NCBI GenBank assembly: GCA_021775805.1
Contig: JAJFHD010000091.1
Span: 1 to 38,815 of the forward strand
Source of the DNA: Alphaproteobacteria bacterium
Lineage (GTDB): Bacteria > Pseudomonadota > Alphaproteobacteria > Rhizobiales > JAJFHC01
Direction of reading: 5' to 3'
Length of the DNA: 38,815 nucleotides
Below the pieces are notes generated by a model that was not told the DNA's origin, ran no database searches, and saw only the letters and a list, made by a program, of their open reading frames with translations. Position numbers and translations under genes: made by a program. Below are positions 24,820 to 35,458 of the stretch, piece by piece. Within the stretch, counting starts at the first letter, position 1, and every line of letters begins with the position of its first letter.

Positions 24820-25431
24820 ATGTCATTGGCCATGCAGAGTGATGATGTGTCGGCACAGACCGACCACCGATTGATAATGGAAGCCGGACCGGCGCGTCAG
24901 GTTGCCGAGCTTGCGGAACCGGTCTTGCAGGATCTTGGACTGCGGCTTGTGCGTGTTCGTATAACCGGTCAACACAACGTCACGGTTCAGTTGATGGCGG
25001 AACGCCCGGACGGCACGCTGACGATCAGGGAATGTGAACGCATCAGCCGGGAATTGTCGCCGGTCCTCGACGTCCATGACCCGTTTCCCGGAGAGTACGT
25101 CCTGGAAGTGTCGTCGCCGGGTATCGATCGTCCCTTGGTGCGGGCAGGAGATTTCGAACGCTGGGCAGGGTACGAGGCCAAAATTGAATTGGCTGAGTTG
25201 CTCGCGGGTCGCCGCAAGTTCCGTGGTGTGCTGGAAGGCTGTGAGGATGGCGAAGTACGGCTCTATTTTGATCAGAAAACCGGCGACGGGCCGGTGCTGA
25301 TCGGACTGCCGCTGGACCTGATCGCCGATGCAAAGCTGGTCATGTCAGACAGTCTGATAAAGGAAACGTTGAGGGCATCGCGGAAATCGCAAGCCGGTGA
25401 CGACGAGCAAACTGAAACAGACGGTAACTAG
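24820..25431 (+). CDS. rimP: Ribosome maturation factor RimP
   Basis: A 203-residue protein with the RimP/YhbC two-domain layout. The N-terminal part (LAEPVLQDLGLRLVRVRI) is followed by ECERISRELSPVLDVHDPFPGEYVLEVSSPGIDRPL, the family signature, then an SH3-like C-terminal domain (KFRGVLEGCEDGEVRLYF). It assists 30S subunit maturation. The start is uncertain: ATG at 24820 and ATG at 24832 are both possible, and GGAGAGG at 24797 is rather far from either. It is the first gene of the operon with nusA 21 bp downstream. Confidence 0.9.
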   Translation: MSLAMQSDDVSAQTDHRLIMEAGPARQVAELAEPVLQDLGLRLVRVRITGQHNVTVQLMAERPDGTLTIRECERISRELSPVLDVHDPFPGEYVLEVSSPGIDRPLVRAGDFERWAGYEAKIELAELLAGRRKFRGVLEGCEDGEVRLYFDQKTGDGPVLIGLPLDLIADAKLVMSDSLIKETLRASRKSQAGDDEQTETDGN

Positions 25432-25452
25432 AGAACCAATCGGAGTGAATTC

Positions 25453-27132
25453 ATGTCGCAGACAGCGGTAAGCGCCAACAGGCTCGAATTGTTGCAAATC
25501 GCCGATTCAGTAGCGCGCGAAAAGTCGATCGACCGTGAAGTCGTCATCGAGGCCATGGAGGATGCCATACAGCGGGCCGCCCGTTCGCGTTACGGCAGCG
25601 AAAACGAGATCCGCGCCGAGATCGACGCCACCACCGGCGAAATTCGCCTGGTGCGCCTGCTCGAAGTGGTCGAGACCGTCGACTTGGAAGCCATTCAGAT
25701 CGGTATCGAGGCTGCACGGGTGCGTAATCCAGCCGCTGAAATTGGAGATTTCATCTCCGAGCCCCTGCCACCGGTGGATTTCGGTCGCATCGCTGCCCAG
25801 AACGCCAAGCAGGTGATCGTCCAGAAGGTTCGAGATGCGGAACGCGAACGCCAGTTCGAAGAGTTCAAGGATCGCATCGGCGATATCGTCCACGGCATAG
25901 TCAAGCGCGTGGAATACGGCAACATCATTGTCGACCTCGGCCGCGGCGAGGCCATCGTGCGCCGCGATGAATCCCTGCCCCGCGAGAGCTTCCGCAACGG
26001 CGACCGGATCAGGGCCTACGTTTATGACGTGCGCCGCGAACCGCGCGGACCCCAGATCTTCCTGTCGCGGACGCATCCCGAGTTCATGGCCAAGCTGTTC
26101 GGTCAGGAAGTGCCTGAAATCTACGACAACGTCATCGAAATCATGTCGGTGGCACGCGACCCCGGCAGCCGGGCCAAGATCGCGGTTCTGTCCAAGGACA
26201 GCTCGATCGATCCCGTCGGTGCCTGTGTCGGCATGCGTGGCAGCCGTGTGCAGGCGGTGGTGAACGAACTCCAGGGTGAAAAGATCGATATCATTCAGTG
26301 GTCGCCGGATGCCGCAACGTTCATCGTCAACGGTCTGGCACCCGCCGAGGTCGTCAAAGTCGTGATCGACGAGGATGCCGAGCGCATCGAGGTGGTGGTG
26401 CCTGACGATCAGCTTTCCCTGGCCATCGGCCGGCGTGGCCAGAATGTCCGTCTGGCCTCACAGCTGACAGGATGGGACATCGACATCATGACGGAGGCGG
26501 AAGAATCCGAACGCCGTCAGGCCGAGTTCACCCAGCGCAGCGAGGCCTTTGCCAAGGCACTGGACGTTGACGAGATGATAGCCCAGCTTCTGGCGTCTGA
26601 AGGGTTCAGTACGATCGATGAGGTCGCCTACGTTCCGATCGAGGAAATCGCCGACATTGACGGTTTCGACGAGGAAACCGCTCAGGAAATTCAGGTTCGT
26701 GCCCAGGAGCACCTTGAACGCCTCGACGTCGAACTGACAGAGAAACGCAAGGAGCTCAATGTTTCAGACGAGCTCACCGAAATAGACGGCGTCACGACCG
26801 CCATGCTGGTGGCCTTTGGCGAGAACGACGTCAAGAACATGGAAGACCTCGCCGGTTGCGCAACCGACGACCTGACCGGCTGGATCGAGCGCAAAGACGG
26901 TGAGTCGACACGGTTTCCGGGATTTCTCGACGGTCTTGACGTGAGTGCCGTGGAGGCCGAAGCGATGATCATGACAGCCCGTGTGAAGGCCGGTTGGATT
27001 ACCGAAGAGGACCTTATGCCGCCTGCGGGCGAAGAGGCAGAAGACGGTGTTGCTGCTGATGACGGTGAAGAGGCCGCCGAAGAAGGTTCCAGTGGCGAAC
27101 CCGAAGCCGCTGGCCAAGATGGCCAGATTTAG
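25453..27132 (+). CDS. nusA: Transcription termination/antitermination protein NusA
   Basis: A 559-residue RNA polymerase-binding factor. Order of domains: N-terminal domain (about 1-130), S1 (about 135-200, IVHGIVKRVEYGNIIVDLGRGEAIV), KH1 and KH2 (about 235-345, including IGRRGQNVRLASQLTGWDIDI), and two C-terminal helix-hairpin-helix acidic repeats, the first around EEIADIDGFDEETAQEIQ. A highly acidic Ala/Glu/Gly tail closes the protein. GGAG lies before the ATG. It probably feeds back on the leader terminator at 24762-24790. Confidence 0.96.
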   Translation: MSQTAVSANRLELLQIADSVAREKSIDREVVIEAMEDAIQRAARSRYGSENEIRAEIDATTGEIRLVRLLEVVETVDLEAIQIGIEAARVRNPAAEIGDFISEPLPPVDFGRIAAQNAKQVIVQKVRDAERERQFEEFKDRIGDIVHGIVKRVEYGNIIVDLGRGEAIVRRDESLPRESFRNGDRIRAYVYDVRREPRGPQIFLSRTHPEFMAKLFGQEVPEIYDNVIEIMSVARDPGSRAKIAVLSKDSSIDPVGACVGMRGSRVQAVVNELQGEKIDIIQWSPDAATFIVNGLAPAEVVKVVIDEDAERIEVVVPDDQLSLAIGRRGQNVRLASQLTGWDIDIMTEAEESERRQAEFTQRSEAFAKALDVDEMIAQLLASEGFSTIDEVAYVPIEEIADIDGFDEETAQEIQVRAQEHLERLDVELTEKRKELNVSDELTEIDGVTTAMLVAFGENDVKNMEDLAGCATDDLTGWIERKDGESTRFPGFLDGLDVSAVEAEAMIMTARVKAGWITEEDLMPPAGEEAEDGVAADDGEEAAEEGSSGEPEAAGQDGQI

Positions 27133-27159
27133 GCCATGATTTGAAATGGAGCACGCGAA

Positions 27160-27759
27160 TTGGAGAGAACCTGCATAGTCACACGACAGGTACAGCCCAG
27201 CGAGTCGATGATCCGGTTTGTCCTGGATCCTGGGGCCCGGGTCGTACCGGACTTGAAGGAGAATCTGCCCGGTCGCGGCGTTTGGATCGGGACCAAAGCG
27301 CAAAGAGTGGCCAAGGCGATCGAGAAAGGTCTGTTTTCTAAGGCGTTTCGTGCCGCCGCGTCGACAGATCCGGAGCTCGTGGCACTGATTGGAGACCTGT
27401 TGTCGCGCCGCGCACTCGATTATCTGGGGTTTGCCAATCGTGCAGGTCTGGTCATATCCGGGTTTGCCAAGGTCAGCGCAGCGATCGAAAAAGGCCACGT
27501 AAGTGTTTTGATCGAGGCAGGCGACGCCTCCGAGGACGGTCGGAGAAAACTGAGAGGGAAGTATTTGAAACAGACATCGATGTCGAATGCTTCGCCGGGG
27601 TCAAGACCGAGAATTGTAAGTTGTTTCAGAAGTGAGCAATTGAGCTTGGCATTAGGGCGTACAAATGTGGTACATGCTGCGGTAACAAGTGGTCGTTTGG
27701 CCGATGAGTACCTCCTGGCGTCACGTCGCTATGAAGCCTATTGGGATCAGCAGGACTGA
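27160..27759 (+). CDS. ylxR: YlxR-family RNA-binding protein fused to an L7Ae-like domain
   Basis: A 199-residue protein. The first 80 residues form the YlxR/DUF448 domain ([30 protein letters not shown] ... GRGVWIG), here split by the start RTCIVTRQ. The remainder (about 95-199) resembles an L7Ae/YlxQ-like RNA-binding domain, with [27 protein letters not shown] as its first helix-strand. This fused form is usual in alphaproteobacteria between nusA and infB. The start is TTG at 27160, with TGGAG eight bases upstream; no in-frame ATG is available. Role: RNA binding in transcription or ribosome assembly, not defined further. Confidence 0.85.
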   Translation: MERTCIVTRQVQPSESMIRFVLDPGARVVPDLKENLPGRGVWIGTKAQRVAKAIEKGLFSKAFRAAASTDPELVALIGDLLSRRALDYLGFANRAGLVISGFAKVSAAIEKGHVSVLIEAGDASEDGRRKLRGKYLKQTSMSNASPGSRPRIVSCFRSEQLSLALGRTNVVHAAVTSGRLADEYLLASRRYEAYWDQQD

Positions 27760-27820
27760 TTCTGACCCGATTGATACCAGGATGCCGGCAGAAAACGCCG
27801 GAAAAACGAAAGTAGATGGA

Positions 27821-30364
27821 ATGAGCGAAACCAAGGACACAGACGAAAACAAGTCCGCAGGATCCGGTGGCAAGACATTGAGTCTTCGGCGCACTGTCGA
27901 GTCCGGACATGTTCGTCAGAACTTTTCGCATGGCAGATCGAAATCCGTTCTCGTTGAGAAGAAGCGGAAACGGACGGTCACGGGCCCTGGTCAGACGGCA
28001 GACGCTCCTGCAGTTGAAGTCAAGACGACGCGCAAGAAGGTAGAAAAGCCGGCGCCAAAGCCTGTCGCGAACAAGCCCCAGCCCCAGTCCGACAACCGGC
28101 CTGGAGTCGTGTTACGCACCTTGACGGAAGAAGAGAAGGACGCACGGGCCCGTGCGGTTGAACTGGCACGAGGCCGTGAGGCGGAAGAACGCAAGCAGGC
28201 TGAGGAAGAGCGCGCCCGCCGCGCCTCCGAAGAGGACTCCGTGCGCATTGCCCGAGAGGCCGCGGAAGCTAAACAGGCAGAAGAGGAACGTGTTCGCGCT
28301 GAGGAAGAAGCCGCCCGCATCAAGGCTGAAGAAGAAGCCGCGCGTCAGCTCGAGATCGACGAAAAGCCGAAATCCGACATCAAGCCGGCGCCAACCAAAC
28401 CGATCGAGACCGCCCGGCCGCGCAAGGGTAAGGACGACGCCAAGCCTGCCCCGTCTCGCAAGGCCGATCAGCCGCGCCGCGTTGGCCGGTTGACGATCGC
28501 CAAGGCGCTCGACGACGCGCCGCGCCAACGCAGTCTTGCATCGATCCGCCGCCGCCGTGAACGCGAACGTCAGGCGGCAACCGGAAACAATGAGCCCGCG
28601 CAGAAAATTTCCCGCGATGTCGTCATCCCTGAGGTCATCACCATCCAGGAGCTGGCTAACCGCATGGCTGAACGGTCTGTGGATGTCATCAAGCTGCTCA
28701 TGAAGCAGGGTCAGATGTTCAAGATCAACGACATCATAGATACCGACACGGCACAACTTGTGGTCGAAGAAATGGGCCACACCGCCAGACGTGTTTCTGA
28801 ATCCGACGTCGAAGAAGGCATCATGGGCGAAGAGGATGTTGATGACGATCTGCAGCCAAGAGCTCCAGTGGTTACGGTTATGGGACACGTGGACCACGGC
28901 AAGACATCGCTTCTGGACGCCATGCGCGACGCCAATGTGGTGTCGGGCGAGGCTGGTGGCATCACCCAGCACATCGGTGCCTATCAGGTTCGGCTCGAAG
29001 ACGGCAACCTGATCACGTTCCTTGACACACCCGGTCACGAAGCCTTTACGGCCATGCGCGCCCGTGGCGCCAAGGCAACCGACATCGTGGTTCTGGTCGT
29101 GGCCGGCGATGACGGTGTCATGCCGCAGACCATTGAAGCGATCAAGCACGCCAAGGCGGCCGAAGTGCCGATGATCATCGCGATCAACAAGATGGACAAA
29201 CCCGACGTCGATGCGTCAAGGGTACGAAACGAGTTGCTCCAGCACGAAGTGTTTCCTGAAAGCCTGGGCGGCGACGTGCTTGAGGTCGAAGTGTCGGCTC
29301 TCAAGAAGACCAATCTCGACAAGTTGCGGGAATTGATTGTGCTGCAGTCCGAACTGCTCGAACTCAAGGCCAATCCGAACAGATCCGCCGACGGCATCGT
29401 CATCGAGGCCAAGCTTGACCGCGGACGCGGCCCGGTTGCCACGGTGCTGATCCAACGCGGCACGTTACGTGTTGGCGACGTCTTTGTGGCCGGTGCTGAA
29501 TCCGGCCGTGTCCGTGCGTTGATCAACGACAAGGGCGAGAACATCGAAGAGGCCGGCCCCTCGGTTCCAGTCGAAGTGCTGGGCCTGAACGGCGCGCCGG
29601 AAGCCGGCGACCAGTTTGCCGTTGTCGACAGCGAAGGCCGCGCCAGGGAAATCACCGACTATCGTCAGCGCAAGCGGCGCGATATGCGGGGCGCGCCGGT
29701 TGCCCGCAGTTCGCTGGAACAGATGATGAGCCAGCTCCAGGATTCCGGACGCAAGGAATCGCCGATCCTGGTCAAGGCCGATGTCCAGGGTTCAGCGGAG
29801 GCCATCGTTGGTGCCGTTGAAAAGTTGAATACCGACGAAGTTGCCTGCCGGGTCATACATTCCGGGGTCGGCGGTATTACCGAATCCGATGTGGCTCTTG
29901 CCTCGGCGACCAAAGCGCCGATCATCGGCTTCAACGTCCGCGCCAACCAGCAGGCCCGTCAGGCGGCTGAACAGGAAGGCATCGAAATCCGCTATTACAA
30001 TGTCATCTACAACCTGGTTGATGACATCAAGGCGGCGATGTCCGGACTGCTTGATCCCACCTTGCGCGAGGATTTCCTTGGCAATGCCGAAATTCTCGAG
30101 GTCTTCAATGTCTCCAAGGTCGGCAAGGTTGCCGGGTGCCGCGTGACGGAAGGCAATGTCAAGCGCGGCGCGCAGGTCAGGCTAATCCGCGACAACGTGG
30201 TAATTCACGAAGGCAAGCTGTCGACGCTCAAGCGCTTCAAGGATGAAGTCAAGGAAGTGGCGTCGGGTCAGGAATGCGGCATGGCATTCGAAAACTACCA
30301 GGACTTGAAGGCTGGTGATGTGATCGAGTGCTTCGATGTCGAGGAAGTGGCGCGGACCCTCTAA
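27821..30364 (+). CDS. infB: Translation initiation factor IF-2
   Basis: An 847-residue GTPase that recruits fMet-tRNA to the 30S subunit. The N-terminal third is a long charged coiled region rich in E, A, K and R (about 110-230), followed by IF2_N, then the G domain with G1 [13 protein letters not shown]3 DTPGHEAF and G4 NKMD, and domains II-IV. The ATG at 27821 was chosen because alphaproteobacterial IF-2 proteins begin [15 protein letters not shown] and [22 protein letters not shown] follows. A longer form from 27782 is possible; alternative IF-2 starts are known in other bacteria. Confidence 0.95.
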   Translation: MSETKDTDENKSAGSGGKTLSLRRTVESGHVRQNFSHGRSKSVLVEKKRKRTVTGPGQTADAPAVEVKTTRKKVEKPAPKPVANKPQPQSDNRPGVVLRTLTEEEKDARARAVELARGREAEERKQAEEERARRASEEDSVRIAREAAEAKQAEEERVRAEEEAARIKAEEEAARQLEIDEKPKSDIKPAPTKPIETARPRKGKDDAKPAPSRKADQPRRVGRLTIAKALDDAPRQRSLASIRRRRERERQAATGNNEPAQKISRDVVIPEVITIQELANRMAERSVDVIKLLMKQGQMFKINDIIDTDTAQLVVEEMGHTARRVSESDVEEGIMGEEDVDDDLQPRAPVVTVMGHVDHGKTSLLDAMRDANVVSGEAGGITQHIGAYQVRLEDGNLITFLDTPGHEAFTAMRARGAKATDIVVLVVAGDDGVMPQTIEAIKHAKAAEVPMIIAINKMDKPDVDASRVRNELLQHEVFPESLGGDVLEVEVSALKKTNLDKLRELIVLQSELLELKANPNRSADGIVIEAKLDRGRGPVATVLIQRGTLRVGDVFVAGAESGRVRALINDKGENIEEAGPSVPVEVLGLNGAPEAGDQFAVVDSEGRAREITDYRQRKRRDMRGAPVARSSLEQMMSQLQDSGRKESPILVKADVQGSAEAIVGAVEKLNTDEVACRVIHSGVGGITESDVALASATKAPIIGFNVRANQQARQAAEQEGIEIRYYNVIYNLVDDIKAAMSGLLDPTLREDFLGNAEILEVFNVSKVGKVAGCRVTEGNVKRGAQVRLIRDNVVIHEGKLSTLKRFKDEVKEVASGQECGMAFENYQDLKAGDVIECFDVEEVARTL

Positions 30365-30392
30365 GAGGGCCATGCCGCGCGGAATTTGAACC

Positions 30393-30812
30393 ATGTCTAA
30401 CAGAAGCGGCCGTTCGCCGAGCCAACGGCAATTGCGGGTCGGCGAGTTGTTGCGCCATTCTCTCTCCGAGATTTTGCGACGCGGCGAGATCCAGGACCCG
30501 GAACTGGAACGCAGTGTCGTCACTGTGCTTGAAGTCTCCGCGAGTCCCGATCTGCGCAATGCCACGGCCTATGTCATGCCGCTGGGCGGCGAGCGTCAGG
30601 AAGAAGTGCTCGAAGCACTGAACCGGTCGAGCCGGTATATTCGCGGTCAGCTTGCCCGTTCGGTTCAGCTCAAATATATGCCGCAGCTGACATTCAGAAT
30701 TGATTCCTCTTTCGATTACTCCGCTAACGTCGACCGCTTGCTGCACGACCCCAAGGTCAAGAAAGATCTTGGGGATAATGAAACGCCGCCCGACGAACAC
30801 GACGCCAAGTGA
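30393..30812 (+). CDS. rbfA: Ribosome-binding factor A
   Basis: A 139-residue KH-fold protein that binds the 30S subunit for 16S rRNA 5'-end maturation. The opening RSPSQRQLRVGELLRHSLSEILRRGEI, broken here at QRQLRVGELLRH, and the later SRYIRGQLARSVQLKYMPQLTF region are typical. The tail is acidic. It lies 28 bp after infB and 9 bp before truB, within the operon. Confidence 0.93.
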   Translation: MSNRSGRSPSQRQLRVGELLRHSLSEILRRGEIQDPELERSVVTVLEVSASPDLRNATAYVMPLGGERQEEVLEALNRSSRYIRGQLARSVQLKYMPQLTFRIDSSFDYSANVDRLLHDPKVKKDLGDNETPPDEHDAK

Positions 30813-30821
30813 GGCTTCCTG

Positions 30822-31769
30822 ATGGGACGCAAGCGTAAGGGCGATCCGGTGCACGGCTGGGTCGTTCTGGACAAGCCGTACGAAATGACGTCGACCCAGG
30901 CGGTCGGTGCCGTCAAACGGATATTCAATGCTCAGAAAGCCGGTCATGGCGGGACGCTCGATCCTTTGGCCACCGGGCTGTTGCCGATCGCCCTCGGCGA
31001 GGCCACCAAGACCGTATCGTTTGTTATGGATGGCCAGAAGACCTACCGGTTCACGGTCCGCTGGGGGATTGAGACCGATACCGACGACCGCGAGGGGCAG
31101 ATCATCAACACCTCCGAACACCGCCCCGCGGAACAGGACGTCCTGGACGTTCTGGGTGGCTATACCGGTTCTGTCTTGCAGACTCCGCCCCGTTATTCCG
31201 CGATCAAGATTGCCGGCGAGCGCGCCTACGACAAGGCGCGTGACGGCGAGGCGTTCGCGCTTGACGCCCGTGAAGTTCAGATCGACGAACTGAACCTGGT
31301 CGAAACGCCCGGACCCGACGAAACAGTCCTTGAAGTCGCTTGCGGCAAGGGCACCTATGTGCGCGCCCTGGCCCGCGATATGGGCCGCGAACTGGGTTGT
31401 TTTGGCCATGTCAGTTCCCTGCGAAGGACCAGGGTCGGACCCTTCCAGGACAGTGATATGATTTCGCTGGATAAATTGAACGACTTGCGCCATATTGGCG
31501 CCGGCCAGGCCTGCCTGGCTGAAATACTTTGCTCCATGGAGACCGCGCTGGACGACATCCCGGCGTTGGCCGTAAGCGGAGCAGAGGCGGCCCGTCTGAA
31601 AAACGGACAGGCCATTGTTCTGCTTGGACGGGATGCCCCCATTTTTCACGGCACGGTTTTGGTAGCTTCCGGAGGACATCCGGTGGCGCTTGCCGAGGTG
31701 AAACAGGGAGCACTCCACCCCAAGCGTGTATTCAACCTCTCCGGTTCAAACCGGACAACATTGGAGTGA
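30822..31769 (+). CDS. truB: tRNA pseudouridine(55) synthase TruB
   Basis: A 315-residue pseudouridine synthase modifying U55 of the tRNA T-loop. The catalytic aspartate is D47 in GHGGTLDPLATG; other signature segments are YRFTVRWGIETDTDDREG and CGKGTYVRALARDMG. A C-terminal PUA-like region follows. GAGG precedes the ATG. The stop codon lies three bases before the rpsO ATG, and the rpsO ribosome site GGAG is inside the truB end. Confidence 0.95.
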   Translation: MGRKRKGDPVHGWVVLDKPYEMTSTQAVGAVKRIFNAQKAGHGGTLDPLATGLLPIALGEATKTVSFVMDGQKTYRFTVRWGIETDTDDREGQIINTSEHRPAEQDVLDVLGGYTGSVLQTPPRYSAIKIAGERAYDKARDGEAFALDAREVQIDELNLVETPGPDETVLEVACGKGTYVRALARDMGRELGCFGHVSSLRRTRVGPFQDSDMISLDKLNDLRHIGAGQACLAEILCSMETALDDIPALAVSGAEAARLKNGQAIVLLGRDAPIFHGTVLVASGGHPVALAEVKQGALHPKRVFNLSGSNRTTLE

Positions 31770-31772
31770 TTG

Positions 31773-32042
31773 ATGTCGATTACCGCAGAGCGCAAAAGCG
31801 AGCTCATTGGCGAATTCGCCACAAACAAGGGCGACACGGGATCTCCCGAAGTCCAGGTTTCGATTCTGACCGAACGGATCAAGAATCTGACCGAACATTT
31901 CAAAACACATGCCAAAGACAATCATTCCCGGCGGGGGCTGCTCAAGATGGTCAGCCAGCGTCGTCGTCTGCTTGACTATGTCAAGGCCAGGGACGTGGCA
32001 CGTTATCAGGATCTGATCAAGCGGTTGGGAATTCGCCGCTAA
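31773..32042 (+). CDS. rpsO: 30S ribosomal protein S15
   Basis: An 89-residue protein, the standard S15 length. The motif [22 protein letters not shown] and the RNA-binding [20 protein letters not shown] are characteristic. The ATG at 31773 is preceded by GGAG at the end of truB. A strong terminator follows at 32054, between rpsO and pnp, as in other bacteria where S15 and PNPase levels are set separately. Confidence 0.97.
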   Translation: MSITAERKSELIGEFATNKGDTGSPEVQVSILTERIKNLTEHFKTHAKDNHSRRGLLKMVSQRRRLLDYVKARDVARYQDLIKRLGIRR

Positions 32043-32053
32043 ATCAACTCAAA

Positions 32054-32090
32054 ACCGGTACGGCCCAATGGGGTCGTGCCGGTGTTTTAT
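32054..32090 (+). terminator. Rho-independent terminator between rpsO and pnp
   Basis: ACCGGTACGGCCC (32054-32066) pairs over 13 bp (two G-U) with GGGTCGTGCCGGT (32071-32083) across an AATG loop, followed by GTTTTAT. In E. coli the corresponding site ends part of the rpsO transcripts and the readthrough is processed by RNase III; a similar role is likely here. Confidence 0.8.
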
Positions 32091-32208
32091 TAGGAAGCAG
32101 ACGTTCGGCAATGGGGTCGGGCGTCCAATATGCGCCTCATTTTGAAGCTCCGTGATGGCCGGAAGAACCGGCACTATGCACGGCATGGGGCAGTACAGGA
32201 AAAATTGA

Positions 32209-34335
32209 ATGTTTACGATACATCGCGAAGAAATCACGTGGGGCGGAAGGCCGCTGGTGATTGAAACAGGCAAGATTGCCCGCCAGGCGGACGGCGCAGT
32301 CATGGTCACATATGGTGACACAACGGTACTGGCGACAGCGGTCGCCGAGCGCCATCCCAAGCCCGGCTTGGACTTCTTTCCGCTGACAGTGAATTACCAG
32401 GAAAAGACCTATGCCGCAGGCAAGATCCCCGGCGGTTTTTTCAAGCGTGAGGGGCGTCCTTCCGAAAAGGAAACCCTGGTTTGCCGGTTGATCGACCGGC
32501 CGATCCGTCCGCTTTTTGCAAAAGGTTTCAAGAACGAAACCCAGATCATCGCCACCGTGCTCAGCCACGACATGGAAAACGATCCCGATATCGCAGCGTT
32601 GGTTGCCGTATCGGCCGCCCTGACCATTTCGGGCATTCCGTTCATGGGCCCGATCGGTGCCGCCCGTGTCGGTTACATCGATGGAGAATACGTTCTCAAT
32701 CCGATGATCGACCAGATGGCCGACAGCGCTCTTGACCTGGTGGTCGCGGGAACCGGCGACGCCGTCCTGATGGTCGAATCGGAAGCCCAGGAGCTTGCCG
32801 AGGAAGTCATGCTCGGCGCCGTCATGTTCGGTCATGACCAGTTCCAGCCGGTGATCGAGGCGATCATCGGTCTTGCTGAAAAATGTGCCAAGGAACCGCG
32901 TAGCGTCGAAATCCCGGATCTGTCCGATCTCGAAGCCCGCGTCCGCGCGATCGCGGAAGCCGATCTGCGCACCGCCTATGCCGAAGCTCAGAAATCGACC
33001 CGCCAGGATATGGTCTCGACCGCCCGCGACAGGGTCTATGCCGAGCTCTGCCCGGAAGACAGCGATCAGGCCGAAGACCGCCAGCAGGTTGGCCAGTGTT
33101 TCAAGTCGGTGGAAAAGGACATTGTCCGCAACTCGATTCTGGACACCAGCCTGCGGATCGATGGCCGCGACCTGAAGACGGTCCGTCCGATCGTCTCCGA
33201 AGTGGGCCTCCTGCCCCGCGCTCACGGCACCGCCCTGTTCACCCGTGGCGAAACCCAGGCCCTTGTGGTGGCGACTCTTGGAACCGGCGAGGACGAGCAG
33301 TTTGTCGATGCCCTTGAAGGAACCTACAAGGAATCCTTCCTGCTGCATTACAACTTCCCGCCCTATTCGGTCGGCGAAACCGGCCGTGTCGGGTTCACCG
33401 GCCGCCGCGAAGTCGGTCACGGCAAGCTCGCCTGGCGCGCGGTCCGACCGGTTCTGCCGGCCAAGGAGGATTTTCCCTACACCCTGCGGGTCGTGTCCGA
33501 AATCACCGAATCCAACGGCTCGTCGTCGATGGCAACGGTCTGTGGCACCTCGCTTGCCCTGATGGATGCCGGCGTACCGTTAAAGCGCCCCGTGGCAGGC
33601 ATCGCCATGGGTCTGATCAAGGAAGACGAGCGCTTTGCCGTATTGTCGGATATCCTCGGCGACGAGGATCATCTGGGCGACATGGACTTCAAGGTCGCAG
33701 GATCGGACCAGGGCATCACATCGCTCCAGATGGACATCAAGATCACCGGCATCACCCAGGAAATCATGCAGATTGCCCTGGACCAGGCCAAGGGTGGCCG
33801 GATGCATATTCTGGGCGAGATGTCCAAGGCATTGACCGAAGCCCGTCCGGAAATGGGCGAGTACGCCCCGCGCATCGAGCAGGTCAATATCCCTGTCGAC
33901 AAGATCCGGGACGTTATCGGTTCCGGCGGCAAGGTCATTCGCCAGATCGTCGAGGAAACCGGCGCCAAGGTCGACATCTCCGACGACGGCACGATCAAGG
34001 TGGCCTCGAGCGATGCGGCATCCATCAAGGCGGCACTCGACTGGATTCATTCGATTGTCGCTGAACCCGAAGTCGGTGTGATCTACACCGGCAAGGTCGT
34101 CAAGGTCATGGACTTCGGTGCCTTTGTGAACTTCTTCGGGCAGCGTGACGGCCTCGTGCATATCTCCCAGCTCGCAGATCACCGCGTGGCCAAGGTGACC
34201 GATGTGGTCAACGAAGGCGACAGCGTCAAGGTCAAGCTGATGGGCTTCGATGACCGGGGCAAGGTTCGCCTGTCGATGAAAGTTGTCGACCAGGAAACCG
34301 GCGAGGAAATCAAGGCCGAGGAAGCCGCCGGCTAA
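32209..34335 (+). CDS. pnp: Polynucleotide phosphorylase
   Basis: A 708-residue 3'-5' phosphorolytic exoribonuclease, core of the RNA degradosome. Domains in order: first RNase PH ([19 protein letters not shown], here split at [11 protein letters not shown]), helical domain, second RNase PH with the catalytic acidic segment [17 protein letters not shown] ([18 protein letters not shown]), and S1 ([19 protein letters not shown]). AGGA lies about 9 bases before the ATG. The long minus-strand frame opposite this gene is a codon-bias shadow. Confidence 0.97.
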   Translation: MFTIHREEITWGGRPLVIETGKIARQADGAVMVTYGDTTVLATAVAERHPKPGLDFFPLTVNYQEKTYAAGKIPGGFFKREGRPSEKETLVCRLIDRPIRPLFAKGFKNETQIIATVLSHDMENDPDIAALVAVSAALTISGIPFMGPIGAARVGYIDGEYVLNPMIDQMADSALDLVVAGTGDAVLMVESEAQELAEEVMLGAVMFGHDQFQPVIEAIIGLAEKCAKEPRSVEIPDLSDLEARVRAIAEADLRTAYAEAQKSTRQDMVSTARDRVYAELCPEDSDQAEDRQQVGQCFKSVEKDIVRNSILDTSLRIDGRDLKTVRPIVSEVGLLPRAHGTALFTRGETQALVVATLGTGEDEQFVDALEGTYKESFLLHYNFPPYSVGETGRVGFTGRREVGHGKLAWRAVRPVLPAKEDFPYTLRVVSEITESNGSSSMATVCGTSLALMDAGVPLKRPVAGIAMGLIKEDERFAVLSDILGDEDHLGDMDFKVAGSDQGITSLQMDIKITGITQEIMQIALDQAKGGRMHILGEMSKALTEARPEMGEYAPRIEQVNIPVDKIRDVIGSGGKVIRQIVEETGAKVDISDDGTIKVASSDAASIKAALDWIHSIVAEPEVGVIYTGKVVKVMDFGAFVNFFGQRDGLVHISQLADHRVAKVTDVVNEGDSVKVKLMGFDDRGKVRLSMKVVDQETGEEIKAEEAAG

Positions 34336-34365
34336 TCGCCGTAGCGGAACTTTCCAGAACTGGAG

Positions 34366-34394
34366 AAGGCGCGCCCATAAAGGGGGCGCCTTTT
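34366..34394 (+). terminator. Terminator after pnp
   Basis: AAGGCGCGCCC (34366-34376) pairs with GGGGGCGCCTT (34382-34392) with a single G-G mismatch and an ATAAA loop, followed by a short T-run. It ends the plus-strand operon; about 110 bp of featureless sequence separate it from the 3' end of the opposing fabI. Confidence 0.7.
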
Positions 34395-34505
34395 CTGCGT
34401 GTGAGGTGTCCCGTTTCCCGTGCGCGATGCGGCACGTCAGTGCTGCTTCGCAGACCCGGGACCGTCCCGCGCCGTTAACCTTTTAGGAATATTGAAGTCG
34501 GCGGC

Positions 34506-35378
34506 CTACTGGGCCGCGTCCCGCAACTCCACGGACTCTTCACCGTTTTCCTCACGCAGGTCGTCCGGTCTGGGTGTCGAAATGATATTGTACCCGGAAT
34601 CCACGAAATGAATCTCACCGGTAACCCCGCCGGACAGATCGCTCAGCAGGTAGAGACCGGCGCCGCCGATTTCGTCGAGCGTTACCGTGCGCCGCAAGGG
34701 CGAGTGGCGTTTCTGGAAATTGAACATGGCGCGGGCATCGCTGATCCCCGCTCCAGCCAGTGTGCGCATGGGACCCGCTGAAATCGAATTGACCCTGATC
34801 CCTGCCGGGCCGTAGTCGGCGGCGAGATAGCGGACGCTGGATTCAAGTGCTGCCTTCGCCACGCCCATCACGTTGTAATTGGGCATAACCCGGGTCGAGC
34901 CGCCATAGGTGAGCGTGATGATCGAACCGCCGTCGGGCATCAGGGCGGCCGCCTGCCGGGCGACCTCGGTAAACGAGAAGCACGATATAATCATTGTGCG
35001 GATGAAATTGTTCCTCGTCGTGTCGGCGTATTTGCCCTTGAGCTCGTTCTTTTCCGAGTAGGCCACGGCGTGGACCAGAAAGTCGATCGATCCCCATTCG
35101 TCCTTCAAGCGGTTGAAGACCGCGGTGACGCTTGCCTCGTCTTCCACGTCGCAGGGCTCGACGATGTGGCTTCCAACTGACTCCGCCAGGGGGGCCACCC
35201 GCCGGCCAAAAGCTTCACCCTGATACGTGAAGGCGAGTTCCGCGCCGTGATCGGCCAAGGTCTTGGCAATGCCCCAGGCGATCGAATGGTCGTTTGCCAC
35301 ACCCATGATCAGGCCACGCTTGCCAGCCATCAGTGTGCTTGTTGCCCTGGACTCGTTTGTTGAGTGGTTTTCAGACAT
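34506..35378 (-). CDS. fabI: Enoyl-[acyl-carrier-protein] reductase (NADH) FabI
   Basis: A 290-residue short-chain dehydrogenase-type enzyme performing the last reduction of the fatty acid elongation cycle. The nucleotide-binding start LMAGKRGLIMGVANDHSIAWGIA is clear, here split at LIMGVANDHSIAWG, and the active-site Tyr and Lys lie in MPNYNVMGVAKAALE (Y-x6-K). An acidic C-terminal tail extends the protein slightly. The 16 residues before LMAGKRG are not conserved, so a start at the internal methionine is possible. It is the third gene of fabA-fabB-fabI, 80 bp after fabB. Confidence 0.94.
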   Translation of the reverse strand: MSENHSTNESRATSTLMAGKRGLIMGVANDHSIAWGIAKTLADHGAELAFTYQGEAFGRRVAPLAESVGSHIVEPCDVEDEASVTAVFNRLKDEWGSIDFLVHAVAYSEKNELKGKYADTTRNNFIRTMIISCFSFTEVARQAAALMPDGGSIITLTYGGSTRVMPNYNVMGVAKAALESSVRYLAADYGPAGIRVNSISAGPMRTLAGAGISDARAMFNFQKRHSPLRRTVTLDEIGGAGLYLLSDLSGGVTGEIHFVDSGYNIISTPRPDDLREENGEESVELRDAAQ

Positions 35379-35458
35379 ATCAGTTACTCAGACTTCCCCA
35401 CCAAAGTGTCGGTTCGCCGCACGCGAACCGGTTTGCGACACGTCGACCGTGACAGGCC

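Noticed and set aside
30249..31718. 489-residue open frame antisense to infB, rbfA and truB
   Set aside because: It covers three firmly identified genes and has no family similarity or ribosome site; a codon-bias artefact. The same applies to the 427-residue frame opposite pnp (32137-33420).
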